64,000 nucleotides of DNA, taken from positions 10,732,646-10,796,645 of the forward strand of contig NC_081182.1 in assembly GCF_029867415.1 (NCBI RefSeq). The letters run 5' to 3'. Positions 32,349 through 43,836 of this stretch are shown here, one piece after another. This stretch comes from Vicia villosa (Eukaryota; Streptophyta; Magnoliopsida; Fabales; Fabaceae). Every line of letters begins with the position of its first letter. Position 1 is the first letter of the stretch. The position numbers and the translations under genes are program-made. A model generated the notes under the pieces. The model did no database searches and was not told the DNA's origin. It worked only from the letters and a program-made list of their open reading frames with translations.

Positions 32349-33533
32349 CTACTCATCCTCATCATCATCTTCCACATTCTCATTCTCGCCACCATCTCCC
32401 TCCTCCTCAGGAAATGGACTGACCTCAGGCCAATTAGCATAATCCACCAAATCTTGGCGAGAACTCCACGGATGAGCCACATGGGGCTCCATCATCTGCA
32501 ACCTCAGCTGAGACATAGCGTCATGCATAAACATGAATGCTCTCTGATGTGCCATATGAAATGCCAAGTTCTCCTCTCTATCAGGATCACTACGGCGGCG
32601 AGCAGGGCGAGCAGCAGCAACAGGAACAACAGTTAACCTGGATAAACAATAACGCTCAATAAAAGTATCATCAATAAAAGTGTCAATGGACATAAGCCCC
32701 TCAGAAGGAATCTGCACTCTAGCCTTCCTGCACAGATTCATGATCAAACCCGGGAATATCAACTTGCAGGGAGCACGATCACCATGGCGAGTTCCACTCA
32801 AAGCAACCCTCTTCAGCTCATTCGCAATAATGCGAGTAATATCAATCGGCTCATGCTCAATCATACGAGCAACCAAAGCAGCAGACTCAGCAGGTAAAGA
32901 AGAAGTGTGACTCCTAGGCCTCAAATTATGAAGGACCACAGACATGAGAATCTGAGCATTAGTAGACAACGACTTCCTAGAGAATTTCTGGGGCTGCTGT
33001 GAAGGATGAAGATCATAAGATTGCCCAACCGAACACAAGACCTCCCTCAGATGCTCCCAATCGAAATTACCCCTTGCTAATTGCACATGATACCCACACA
33101 GCTCACCATCCTCAAAAGGTAATTGAGTTCCAAGAAACTCACGGATAGCCTGACGAGAAAAATCAATTTCCTTACCACGCACCCAAGTTTTGAACTCAAA
33201 GGGAACACCTTCAACCGGAAATTCTTCATTTGGAACAGCATTAGCATAGAACTCTCTTACAATCTCCAAATGAAACTTAGGTGCAGGCTCACAAAGTCTA
33301 AGCCAACCATACTCCTCAATGGTGCGATGACACCACCCATAGGTTCCCTCAGGATTGATCCTCACAATTCGCTCTGGCCACCATGTCCTAACCTCTAACT
33401 TCTTATACCTCGCCTCCTGAACATGACTCTTAAAACGGTTTTGATTAAACGGAATAGCCCTAGGTGCTTGAGAAGAACTGCCACCTTCGGTTCCGGTCTT
33501 TCTTTTCTTAGAGCCCAGGAATTTCGGTCCCAT
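32349..33533 (-). CDS. Extra sense ORF after pol in the Athila-type element, 394 aa, plant transposon-protein type
   Basis: The intact frame begins ATG 33533 and ends at 32349. The N-terminus is basic and serine-rich (GSKKRKTG). A central domain (about residues 65-260) has WLRLCEPAPKFHLEIVREFYAN, then WVRGKEIDFSRQAIREFLG, then a helical part, resembling the 'putative plant transposon protein' family (Transposase_32 in Pfam, from memory). The C-terminus has ARPARRRSDPDR and a long Asp/Glu tail. It sits at the place of the env-like gene of Athila elements, but I see no convincing signal peptide or transmembrane segment, so an envelope role is not supported. The protein may be nuclear; function unknown. 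Its ORF is as undamaged as gag-pol, suggesting it is kept by the element. Confidence 0.75.
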   Translation of the reverse strand: MGPKFLGSKKRKTGTEGGSSSQAPRAIPFNQNRFKSHVQEARYKKLEVRTWWPERIVRINPEGTYGWCHRTIEEYGWLRLCEPAPKFHLEIVREFYANAVPNEEFPVEGVPFEFKTWVRGKEIDFSRQAIREFLGTQLPFEDGELCGYHVQLARGNFDWEHLREVLCSVGQSYDLHPSQQPQKFSRKSLSTNAQILMSVVLHNLRPRSHTSSLPAESAALVARMIEHEPIDITRIIANELKRVALSGTRHGDRAPCKLIFPGLIMNLCRKARVQIPSEGLMSIDTFIDDTFIERYCLSRLTVVPVAAARPARRRSDPDREENLAFHMAHQRAFMFMHDAMSQLRLQMMEPHVAHPWSSRQDLVDYANWPEVSPFPEEEGDGGENENVEDDDEDE

Positions 33534-33689
33534 CTGAAATGATTAAAGAAATAGCACACAAAAACCAATATGTTAACACATTATATAACACAAAAAAAAA
33601 AAATAATAAACAGCCCAAGAAAAAGCAAAGACAATTCCACTCCTCCCTGCATCAAACAAAAACAGGCAGAAGAGGGGATTTTTCTGAAA

Positions 33690-33735
33690 TCCCCAGACCG
33701 CGCTAAGCGCGCCTACCGCGCTAAGCGGGCTCTGC
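33690..33735. repeat. CGCTAAGCG pair between extra ORF and pol (Athila type)
   Basis: Two cores (CCGCGCTAAGCGCGCC and CCGCGCTAAGCGGGC) lie 18 bases apart just upstream of the extra ORF in element orientation. A splice or leader role for the extra ORF is possible but unproven. Confidence 0.7.
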
Positions 33736-34467
33736 GATTTGCAGAAAAAATCCCCTGCGAACCAGGGGTTCAGCCATGCTTCAACAACACCCAAATTCAG
33801 ATTAAACACTTATAAGGCACAGGAAACATGATCTATACTATGTTTTCAATTCACAAAACCCTAACCAAATCATATATTCCTAAAATCACAAATTAAACCT
33901 TAATATATAATGCAAGCATAAGAGAAAAGAAATAAGAAGAAGAAGATGAAGACATTACCTTGGTGATGATGAAGAAGGCACAAGAACTTTGATTAATTAG
34001 CCAAACAAAAAGTAAGCAAAGAAAGAAAGAAAGAAAGCTAGGAGAAGAAAATGGGAGAAATGAGGCAACCAAACCTCCAAACCCTACTTCCCTCACCCAG
34101 AATTCGTGTTGGGCCGGGTCAAAGACAAAGGGCCCAAAATCAAAAATATTTTTTTTTTCTGAAAACCAACCCGCGCTAAGCGGGGTATGAAGCGCGCTAA
34201 GCGCGCAAGTCTCTGGAACGAAGGGTTCCAAAATTTCAAAAGCGCGCTAAGCGGGCTAGGAGCGCGCTAAGCGCCCTTGACAGAACACAGAAAAATTTTT
34301 CTTTCTACCAGCATGTGTAACTTTACCGGTAGACTGATTTTGGCTCGACCAGAACGCAAAAAACATAAACGGTAAAAAACACATAAAACAAGCTGAATAT
34401 ATACAAATTGGGGTGCCTCCCAATAAGCGCTTTGTTTAACGTCGGTCAGCTCGACGGTCAAAGGCAA
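33736..34467 (-). other. Spacer between pol and the extra ORF, with four more CGCTAAGCG copies
   Basis: About 700 bases without a convincing gene. Two pairs of the palindromic core occur at about 34170-34206 and 34239-34275, close to the pol stop. A/T-rich runs fill the rest. Confidence 0.6.
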
Positions 34468-37400
34468 TCAAGGATCACCAAACGATAAAACACAAGTTTC
34501 ACGATTAAAATCGCATCCTCGATAAACCTTCAACCTCTGACCATTAACTACCCATTCTTGCTTTGATTTTTGGTCCTCTATCACAATAGCCCCATGGCTT
34601 CTAACCTCTTTGACCAAAAACGGTCCGGACCATTTAGACTTCAACTTTCCCGGAAAAAGTCTTAACCGGGAATTGAAAAGTAAAACTAATTGCCCTACCT
34701 TAAAGTCCTTCATTCTAACCTTACTATCATGATAGAATTTGGTCTTTTCCTTGTAAATCGAATTAGACTTATAGGCATGCAATCTCATCTCTTCCAACTC
34801 ATTAAGTTGGATTTTTCTTCTCTCTCCACACAACTTGTGGTCAAAATTCAAAAGCTTCAAGGCCCAATATGCCTTATGTTCTAGTTCTACGGGAAGGTGA
34901 CAGCTTTTACCATACACCATTTGGAATGGTGTAAGACCGATCGGTGCTTTGAAAGCGGTCCGATACGCCCACAAGGTTTCATCAAGCTTCATCGACCAAT
35001 CCTTCCTAGAGCTAGACACAGTTTTCTCAAGAATTCTCTTAATTTATCTATTGGTCCTCTCAACTTGCCCATTAGTTTGTGGATGATATGGAGTAGCCAC
35101 CTTGTGCTTTACTCCATATTGCTCCAACACTTTCTCAAGCGGGGCATTACAAAAATGAGATCCACCATCACTAATTAATACTCTTGGCGAGCCAAACCGC
35201 GAAAATATATTTTTCTTCAAAAACTTTATCACGGTCTTACCATCCGCTTTGGGTGAAGCAATCGCTTCCACCCACTTAGACACGTAATCCACAGCTACCA
35301 AGATGTATTCATTTGACATAGAGGAAGGGAAGGGTCCAACAAAATCAATGCCCCAACAATCAAATACTTCAACTTCTACAATACTTTGGAGGGGCATTTC
35401 CTCTCTTTTCCCTATTCCACCAGTTCGTTGACAACTGTCGCATGAGGCAACATGGTGGTAAGCATCTTTGAACAAAGTAGGCCACCAAAATCCCGATTGA
35501 AGGACTTTTGTGGCCGTACGCAAACCATTAAAATGACCACCATACGGCGAATTGTGGCAATGCCACAAAATGCTTTTTGTCTCCTCATCCGCGACACATC
35601 TTCTCAAAAGATTGTCACTACTCAACTTAAACAAGTGAGGATCATCCCAAACATAAAAATTAGCATCGTTTAAAAACTTTTTTCTTTGATTCCAAGTTAG
35701 ATCCTCCGGTATCCAGCCAGATGCTTTATGATTAGCCATATCTGCAAACCAGGGTCTAACTTCTTGTACCATGTACAGTTTTTCATCGGGGAATTCTTCC
35801 CTCACTTCTTTTTCATTGTTTGTCACCTCGGTATTCACCAACCGAGACAAATGATCCGCAATCAAATTTTCTGTACCTTTCTTATCTTTCACTTCAAGAT
35901 CAAATTCTTGAAGCAAAAGAATCCACCGAATAAGCCTCTGTTTTGAATCAGGCTTGGTGAGAAGATATTTGATTGCGGCATGATCAGTATAACACACCAC
36001 TTTAGAACCAATGAGGTAAGAGCGAAACTTTTCCAATGCAAATACAATTGCGAGCAATTCTTTTTCGGTAGTGGCATAGTTAACCTGTGCCTCATTTAAA
36101 ACTTTGCTCGCATAATGTATAGCATGGAATTGTTTGTTCTTCCTTTGGCCTAAGACCGCACCAACCACATAGTCACTCGCATCGCACATGAGTTCAAACT
36201 CAAGCGACCAATTAGGAGCGACAATTATGGGTGTGGTGGTCAAATTTGCTTTAAGTTCTAGGAAAGCTTTTAGACATGATTCATCAAAATTAAATTCCAT
36301 ACCTTTGTTGAGCAAATTACTCAAAGGCTTTGCAACCTTGGAAAAATCCTTGATGAATCTTCTATAGAACCCAGCATGTCCCAAGAAGCTCCTTATGCCT
36401 TTCACATTCACCGGAGGGGGAAGCTTTTCAATAACTTCAATTTTTGCCGGATCGACCTCAAGCCCCTTTGAAGAAACCTTGTGGCCAAGAACAATCCCAT
36501 TCGTCACCATGAAAGTGCATTTCTCCCAGTTGAGAACCAAATTTGTTTCAATGCATCTCTCCATCACCACATCAAGGTTCTTCAAGCACAAGTCAAATGA
36601 TGACCCGTACACAGAAAAATCATCCATGAACACCTCAATGATTTTTTCGATCAAATCTGAGAAAATAGCTTGCATGCACCTTTGAAATGTTACAGGAGCA
36701 TTACATAGTCCAAATGGCATTCTTCGGTATGCAAAAACGCCAAAAGGACATGTAAAAGCAGTTTTCTCGTGGTCCGCCGGATTCACTAATATTTGATTGT
36801 ATCCCGAATAACCATCCAAGAAACAATAGAAATTTCTTCCGGCTAACCTCTCTAACATTTGATCCATAAAAGGTAATGGAAAGTGATCTTTTCTTGTTGC
36901 TTGGTTCAACCTCCTATAATCAATACACATTCGCCACCCGGTCACCGCTCTCGAAGGAATCAACTCGTTCTTCTCATTTCTCACAACTGTCAATCCACCC
37001 TTCTTAGGAACCACATGCACCGGGCTCACCCATTCGCTATCGGAGATGGGATAAATCATACCCGCCTCTAATAACTTCACAACCTCTTTTCTAACAACTT
37101 CTTTCATGGTTGGATTCAATCGCCTTTGAGGTTGTGCCACGGGCCGAAAATCATCTTCTAACATAATCTTATGCATACAATAGGCCGGACTAATACCCTT
37201 CAAGTAGGATAAAACCCATCCTATTGCTTCTTGATTCTTTGTCAACACTTCCTTCAATCGATGCTCTTCCTTGTTAGACAAACCACTATTAATGATAACC
37301 GGCTTAGTAGAATTGTCACCGAGAAACACGTATTTCAAGTGAGACGGTAACACATTCAACTCCACCTTTTGCTCTTCAACTTTAGGTTCATCCTTCAACT

Positions 37401-39933
37401 CTTCAATTTGAGTTTCAAATGGATTCATCTCCTCACAAGCCTCTAAATTTCTCAAGCAATCTTCAATTTCCTTCTCTTGATCTTTGGTGAGAACTTCAAG
37501 AGCTTCCATTAAAGTCTTCTCAAGAGGATTTGACAAGTGCATTTGATTCTCCACTTTCATAATAGCCCTTTCAGTAGCATCGATTCTAAAACAATCATCC
37601 TCATCATTAGGATGCTTGATGGCTTCAAAGAGATCAAGACATAATTCTTCATCTTGGTACCTTAATTTCATTAAGCCATCATCAATATCTATCATCATTC
37701 GGGCCGTCTTCATAAAAGGCCTTCCTAAGATCAATGGAATCTCAGGATCTTCTTCCATGTCTATGACAATAAAATCAACAGGATACCAAAATTTGTCAAC
37801 CTTGACAAGCAAGTCTTCCGCAACTCCATGAGGATGAGCTGTGGATTTATCTGCTAATGATAACGTCATTCTTGTCGGCTTTAAATCGTTGATTCCTAAT
37901 CTTCTCACCATAGACAATGGGATCAAATTAATGCTAGAACCGGTATCGACCAAACCTTTGCCTATGTGAACATTTCCAATAGACACCGGTAAGGTTACCC
38001 GCCCAGGATCATTCGATTTTATCGGAGTAGTGCGTTGAATTAACGCATTACAACAAGAGCTCACCGTTACTACCTCCGGATCCAAGAATCTTCTCTTCTT
38101 AGTGATGATGTCTTTGATGAATTTTGCATACATCGGCATTTGCTCTAATGCTTCGGAAAAAGGAACATTAATTTGCAACTTGCTAAAAATATCCAAGAAC
38201 CGAGCATAGTGCTTTGCATCTTCTTTCTTTGACGGACCGGGAGGGTAAGGTAATTTCTTCACTTGTGTAGAATCATCCACCTTCTTCTTTCCCTTTTCAC
38301 TCACACTCAATTTTTTTCTCTCCTTTTCTACAACTTTCTCAAGAGTTTCTTTTTCCACTAATTCTTTTTCTTTCTCATTTTCAACTAAATCACCCTCAAC
38401 ATTTTTTTCTACTTCAATCACCCTATCTTTTTCACTCTCAACAATTTCCTCCTCAACAATTTCTCCTACACCCATATCAATATTTCTACCGCTACGAGTT
38501 AGAATTGACTTACAATGCTCACGAGGATTTTCTTGTGTAGTAGCCGGAAAAGGACCTTTGTTTTGATCGGCAAGTTGCTTTGACAATTGCCCGACTTGAG
38601 TTTCAAGGTTCTTTATTGCGGCATCCGTACTCTTTTGGCTTGCAATTTGCAATTGCATGAATTGGCTAAGAGTGTCCTCGATTGAAAGCTTTGTTTGTTG
38701 AGGTTGTTGATTGTAACCGCCTTGATAAGGATTTTGACGATTCGATGGGCCCGCTTCCGGCCTCCATCCTTGTTGATAACCTTGATTACCTCTTTGTTGG
38801 TAACCTTGGTTATTGTTGTAAGGTTGCTGTTGTTGTCTTCCATCATATCCTTGATTAGGATTAGACACATAATTCACCTCTTCACCCGGTGGAGGACAAA
38901 AACCAGTTTGATGGTCACCCCTACACAATTCACAACACATCACATGTTGATTTTTAGAAGGGCTCCCATTTATCTCTTTGATTTGTTGAGGGAGTTTTGA
39001 CATTTGTTGAGTGAGCAATTCTACTTGTTGTGTCAATAACTTGTTTTGAGCAAGTATTGCATCACTAGTATTCAATTCAAGAACTCCCGGTTTTCTTTGC
39101 AATGCACTACGGTTGTGTTGCCCTTGATGATCGTTCAAAGCCATTCTATCAATGATAGCAATCGCTTCTGCAGCAGTTTTTGACATCAACGAACCACCCG
39201 CGGTAGCATCTAAAAGAGTTTTTGGTTGAGGTTGGAGTCCATTTCTAAAGATATGGATTTGAGACAATTCATCAAACCCATGACCTTTGCACTTTCTAAC
39301 CATGGACTTGAACCTCTCCCATGCTTCATTGAGAGATTCATTCGAACCTTGAGAGAACACCGCAATAGAAGTTTTCGCTTCCATGAACCTATTGTGAGGA
39401 AAGAACCGATCCAAGAACTTCTCTTCTAACTCGTTCCAATTTGTCATGACATTATTAGGTTGATCAAGGTACCATTCCTTAGCTTTTCCAATTAAGGAAT
39501 GAGGAAAAAGTCTCCTGAACACCTGTTCTTCTTGGTCTTCCGGAGCACCAATTGTTCCGGCGATCTCGTAGAACTTTGTTAGATGCGTAAATGGATCCTC
39601 GTGATCTGCCCCTGTGAACGGATTTTGGTATAATAATTGAAGTAACCCCGTCTTCATCTCGGAGTTTCTTCCATTGGCCTGATCACGAGCAAATTGTGCA
39701 TTGAGTCGAGGGCTATTAACACAAGGCCCTCGAACTGGAACATTAGGAATCTCTCCTGCCATTTCTCCCTCAACTAAGTTTTCAACCGGAGTTGAAGAAG
39801 AAGATGCCTCTTGTTGTTGTCTTCTTTCCCTAGCTAGTTGTCTCCTCCTACGAGTTTTGCTATTCTCTCTACGAGCAGTCCTCTCAATCTCAGGATCAAA
39901 AAGGAGTTGATCTGCAGGTACACGTCCTCGCAT
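34468..39933 (-). pseudogene. gag-pol polyprotein of the Athila-type element with one nonsense codon in integrase
   Basis: A single frame runs from ATG 39933 to 34468, interrupted only by TAA at 35046-35044. Domains in order: gag (residues about 85-270), a CELCRGDHQTGFC zinc knuckle (about 333-346), protease with LVDTGSS (about 659), RT with FMDDF (about 1105), RNase H (CDASD, about 1250), and integrase with a H..H..C..C zinc region (about 1463-1503) and a DDE core whose acidic residues lie in WGIDF, ISDGG and NGQVE. The stop falls four codons after the catalytic glutamate and removes the integrase C-terminal 190 or so residues, which begin again at about 35043. Everything else looks intact. 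The stop differs by one base from a sense codon, so this copy was probably active at, or copied by, a very recent insertion. Confidence 0.93.
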
Positions 39934-40062
39934 AAACTGTTATCTGAAAAACTAACCAAGCAAATTAACAAACACAAGGAAAATAAATTTAGAAACAAGA
40001 TAATAATTATAAGACTCAATTCAAAACAAACTATTGCAATGCTTGCAATATCTAAACAACAA

Positions 40063-40080
40063 TCCCCGGCAACGGCGCCA
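40063..40080 (-). other. Primer binding site of the Athila-type element (tRNA-Asp type)
   Basis: On the minus strand TGGCGCCGTTGCCGGGGA follows the LTR after three bases. It is complementary to the 3' end of plant tRNA-Asp(GUC) including CCA, as I remember that tRNA. Confidence 0.85.
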
Positions 40081-40083
40081 TTT

Positions 40084-41324
40084 TGTTGAAAGAATATTGT
40101 GGTGTACTTTTCGTTTATATCGTATCCACAGGGATTATTGCGATATCACCGCCGTTCTATAGCCTATTTTGTCTTGAGTTAATGTTACTTTAGTTTTAGG
40201 TTTGCAAAAGATCATTCAATTCTTTTAGTAGCAAAGAGTAAATTAATGAAAGTTCTAAGTTAAAGAAAATGTATCAAGATTCGATTTCATCGACCTAAAT
40301 TTGTATGTTTCCTTATAAATAGATGCTTATGAACTTGCTAACGATCAATATAATTACGTATCGACACCTATATCGTCCGTGTCCGCAACGATATAGTTAG
40401 ATTTACCGTATTGTTTAACCGACGATTTCTCCACCGTTTAAACAATACAAATAACGTTTTAAGAACCGATACTTAGTAAACATCAAACTCTAAATCCATG
40501 TCTGCAACTTATAGTTTGAAAGATGATTAGTTAGGTCTAGATACAAACATTGATGTCTCAAACATTTATACCAAAGGAAAAGCTTTAATAAACAAACTAA
40601 ACCATCTATATTGATCATCACTTGTTCATACACATATATTCACAAGAAAAACATACAAAAGGCTAGGAAGATTACATCTTATCTTGATACAAAAGGGATT
40701 TAGCTATCCATGAGAATGGTAGCTTGCACAAGAAGGTAAGGATGAAGATCAACAAGCATCAAATGGCGATTAATCGACGATCAAGGCTTCCAATCTTCAA
40801 CTCTATATTTGCTACAGTGTATATTGCTCTTGTTTCTCTCTAAAATATCTCCAACTCCCTTTTCAAAAGTGATCTGGCCCATAAACAAATAAACAAAGTT
40901 TCGCAGACCGCGCTTAGCGCGGTGCAGCCCGCTAAGCGCGCTATCAATAATTGCTTAAACCGCCCAACCGCGCTAAGCGGGCTCCAGACCTCGCTTAGCG
41001 CGGAACTCTCTGCCAGAACTTCCTTCTTTTCTTCAAAAGCGCGCTTAGCGGGCTCAACCTCGCTTAGCGCGCTACCTCTTTTCAGCAATCCTTGGCTTTG
41101 GTCTTGGAACATCTTCAAAGTGCTTTTTCCATGGTCCCAGCTTCCAATTATCTATAAAAACTACAAAATCCAACATAGATTGCAAAGATAAGAACTATTC
41201 AACAATAATATAAATATAAGAATAAATATATACCAAATGACAATAAAATACTACTATTAACCACAAAAAGACTTGAGAGTTACCAAAAATTACCTAAGAT
41301 ATTTACACAAATTGGTAACTAACA
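40084..41324 (-). repeat. 5' LTR of the Athila-type element
   Basis: A 1241-bp LTR with the same palindrome cluster (about 40908-41078). In element orientation it precedes the primer binding site. The right flank is the CGTCC target duplication. Confidence 0.97.
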
Positions 41325-41329
41325 CGTCC

Positions 41330-41610
41330 ACCGCGAGACAAAGGAGCCAATCATTGTAAGCTATAGTTTATCATTATCATCTGGGGACGTCATTTCTAAA
41401 AAATCAAGATTAAAAATAATAAGATTTTTTTCCCAATTTTTTGTAATGACGTCCCCTGATGATAATGATAAATTATAGCTTACATTGATTGACTCCTTTG
41501 TCTCGCGGTGGACGTACCTCCGGTTCTTCTTCCTCCGGACATCCACCTCCTCCGTCATATGTTCCGGCCCCGGTTACACCTCCTCCGTCATTTGTTACTT
41601 ACAGTAGTAC
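41330..41610. repeat. Inner left arm, loop and right arm of the transposon hairpin
   Basis: Bases 41330-41393 (left arm, inner part) pair with 41447-41509, with about four mismatches; 41510-41610 pair with 29481-29581 exactly. The loop is about 53 AT-rich bases (41394-41446). Before the Athila-type insertion this was a continuous 165-bp hairpin. Confidence 0.9.
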
Positions 41611-41851
41611 ACCTTTTGAAATTTGGAAGCCTTTTTTTCTCCCCACCACTCTCTCATTCCCACCTACCCGTGTTCAACAATATGTAACTTTAATTTTATG
41701 TAATATTATCGTTGTAATATTCATCCGATTAAATAAAGCGAATTGTTGTTTTTCATTTTATTCTGTCCAGACATATTTTCGGAGGTTCATTTCCGAATTC
41801 TCCAAGGGGGGTGCGTTCGGAAATGAACTTCCGAAACACCACATTTTCTGA
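41489..41851 (+). pseudogene. Proline/serine-rich coding fragment of the DNA transposon
   Basis: An open frame without a standard ATG at its start reads RGGRTSGSSSSGHPPPPSYV, then VTPPPSFVTYSS, then hydrophobic sequence. The proline-rich portion is coded by the right hairpin arm; the left arm carries the same sequence inverted. It looks like the C-terminal tail of a larger gene of an autonomous relative. No catalytic domain is seen. Confidence 0.35.
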
Positions 41852-41980
41852 AAAGTAACTTTATTTCGGAGATGCATCTCCGAAATCAATATTTTATATT
41901 AAAAAAAACACGTTTTCGGAGATATATTTCCGAAAACACCTTTTTTAAGAAAAAAAGTACAGTTTCGGAAATGAACTTCC
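41775..41980 (+). repeat. TTCGGAAGTTCA palindrome cluster, right side of the DNA transposon
   Basis: Four or more copies (near 41778, 41816, 41866, 41915 and 41965) alternate GGAAGTTCA and GGAGATGCATCTCC forms. They mirror the cluster at the left end and support both being terminal regions of one element. Confidence 0.7.
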
Positions 41981-42496
41981 GAAACAAGGGGTATTGTGGT
42001 AAATTCACCAGAGGTGGGCAAGAAGGTTAGGAGGTGGGTGAAGAAAAATTCATAATGAAATGCTATAATTAAACCGCAAATTATAAAAGAATAATGATAA
42101 GAAAAATGCAACAATAATACACAAAAGTATGGGTAAGTTTGTCGTAGATCCATGCCGAACGGTTTGATATATTCTCTCATTCACCCTCAATTGTGGGCTA
42201 GGAACAAAGTTGATGGCTTTTCATTTGTTAGCAAATTTCCACCCTATGATTTTGAAAAAAAGTTAATTTTAATTATCACTTAATTTATACAAAAATTGTT
42301 CTAATAGAGAAAAAAATGTTTCGGAAAATGACGGAGTAGAGTTTTGATATGGCGGAGTAGAGTGTTGATATGGCCAATGTAATAGCGTGAGATGGATCAA
42401 TCAAGTCAATAAGAAAATGGAGAATAAATATAAATTATGATTCAAAGATTCTTCTATTTCACTTAGGATGCCTAACGTATGAGGGACGGTTATGGA

Positions 42497-43828
42497 TCAT
42501 GGCAGAGCCAGACCAAATATTTTGGGATGGCCGTTGAGTTAACTAAAACTTATAAATAAATATAAAAAATTAGAATATATAAAACATTTAACCAGTAATC
42601 AAATTTAATAAAATATTAACAAAACATAATTGTATATTCGCAAAAATCCTGACAACATTAACTTTTTATTTATTGTAATGCACTTTATTAAGATAACAAT
42701 TCTCAAGAATAAAAATTCATAATTTCGAATCTAAAATAAATATTTTAAAATTATTCAATGTATAATTTTAATATTCAAATAGAAATTTTGAAATTAAAAA
42801 TACATAAAAAAATGAAATAAAAGGATAATAAAAGTCAAATATAAAATATAGAGATATGACGGGGAATAATATAAGTAATATAAGTATATACTGTGATGAA
42901 TGTATTACATGTAGTTGTGATACTATTAAAATATTGATAATATTAAATAAAAATTTGGGACAAAATTTTTTCATCTTAAATGATATTAAGTTTTTAGATG
43001 TATTTCAATCATGTAGAGATTTTGAGACGGATTTGAGACAAATATATTATATAATTGTTGTTTATTTTACTGTATTTTGAAAATTTTATTCCGAATTCAT
43101 TTGATATATTGAGACATGTTTGAACAAATTTCAATTATAGCGAGACCTTTAAGATAGATGTTAGAAAAAAAAAAACATAATTGTAAATTATTTTATTATT
43201 TTTTGTAAGTTCTGTCTCAAACTCATGTAAAATACTGAGACAGATTTTAGACGAAATTTCATTGTGTATATAAATTTTGGGATGAATTTTAGACATAATA
43301 TAAAAATTGTTATTTATTTTAATATTTTTTATATTTTGTCTCAAATCTGTGTCAAATATTAAGGCGAATTTGAAACAAAATTATGAAGAGTCTTTAAAAC
43401 GATAATTCACAAAATACACAATTATTATTTATTTTATTTATATTTATGAAAATTTTGTCATTAAATATTTAGACGAATTTGAGACAAATTTTAATCTTGT
43501 ATACAATCATTGAGATGGATTTTAAAGATAATATACAATTATTATTATTAGTATTATTATTTGTAATAACTTAGCTTATAAAAAATAATTAAGAATATAA
43601 TGATGATAATAGTTAGTTTTGATATGGTGAGTGTAGTGTAGTATAGAGTGGTACCATGAGAGCTAATTAGAACAAAGAATGCATCCCAATGTTTACCGTT
43701 TTAATTTATCACTTGTGTAAACTTAATGAACCATATTTTCCAGCTTGTAATTCCAAATGACAATTATATTACTAGGATATGAATTTTACGCCATGTCCTT
43801 CCTTAGCCACCCCCTGGCTCCACCACTG
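42497..43828 (+). mobile_element. Degraded hAT-like element with internal tandem repeats
   Basis: The ends TCATGGCAGAGCCAG and (complemented) CAGTGGTGGAGCCAG are near-inverted, and the flanks GTTATGGA (42489-42496) and GTCATGGA (43829-43836) form an 8-bp duplication with one mismatch, the size made by hAT transposases. The interior is very AT-rich with no coding frame. The end match is short, so this is a moderate call. Confidence 0.5.
43050..43560 (+). repeat. Degenerate tandem repeat, about 125-bp unit, about 4 copies
   Basis: Units start with TTATTTTA...TATTTT and contain a TGTCTCAAAT-like block then GACGAATTTGAGACAAA-like blocks, at about 43057, 43190, 43313 and 43430 (spacing 133, 123, 117). 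It is strongly decayed. Confidence 0.55.
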
Positions 43829-43836
43829 GTCATGGA

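Larger units (their letters stand above)
29582..41324 (-). mobile_element. Athila-type Ty3/gypsy retrotransposon, full length and very young (11.7 kb)
   Basis: Identical-length LTRs (29582-30822 and 40084-41324, 1241 bp each) begin TGTTGAAAG and end ACTAACA, and are flanked by perfect CGTCC target duplications (29577-29581, 41325-41329). The element is on the minus strand: primer binding site at 40063-40080, gag-pol 39933-34468, an extra sense ORF 33533-32349, non-coding DNA, and a polypurine tract at 30823-30835. The extra ORF after pol, the tRNA-Asp-type primer site and gag-pol in a single frame match the Athila/Cyclops group. I saw only two LTR differences (30248/40750 and 30782/41283). 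The only clear defect is a nonsense codon in the integrase. Confidence 0.97.
28400..42045 (+). mobile_element. TIR DNA transposon (probably Mutator-like), interrupted by the Athila-type element
   Basis: The outer parts (about 28400-29581 and 41325-42045) share inverted ends: a CCACCTCC block, then ACCAAAATACCCC (left) or ACCACAATACCCC (right, complemented), then a TTCGGAAGTTCATTTCCGAA palindrome. The flanks GAAGAAAAT (about 28391-28399) and GAAGAAAAA (about 42045-42053) could be a 9-bp target duplication with one mismatch, as Mutator-like elements make. Without the Athila-type insertion the element is about 1.9 kb. It carries a spliced small gene (29041-29325), a 165-bp inverted repeat and a proline-rich coding fragment. 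No transposase is visible, so it is non-autonomous. Exact ends are uncertain by several bases. Confidence 0.6.

Noticed and set aside
32349..33533. Envelope protein of the Athila-type element
   Set aside because: The position fits an env-like gene, but no signal peptide or membrane segment is visible and the domain resembles a plant transposon protein.
40063..40080. Possible tRNA-Asp gene fragment (also at 54117-54134)
   Set aside because: Only the 18 bases of a tRNA 3' end are present, exactly at the LTR edge; they are primer binding sites.
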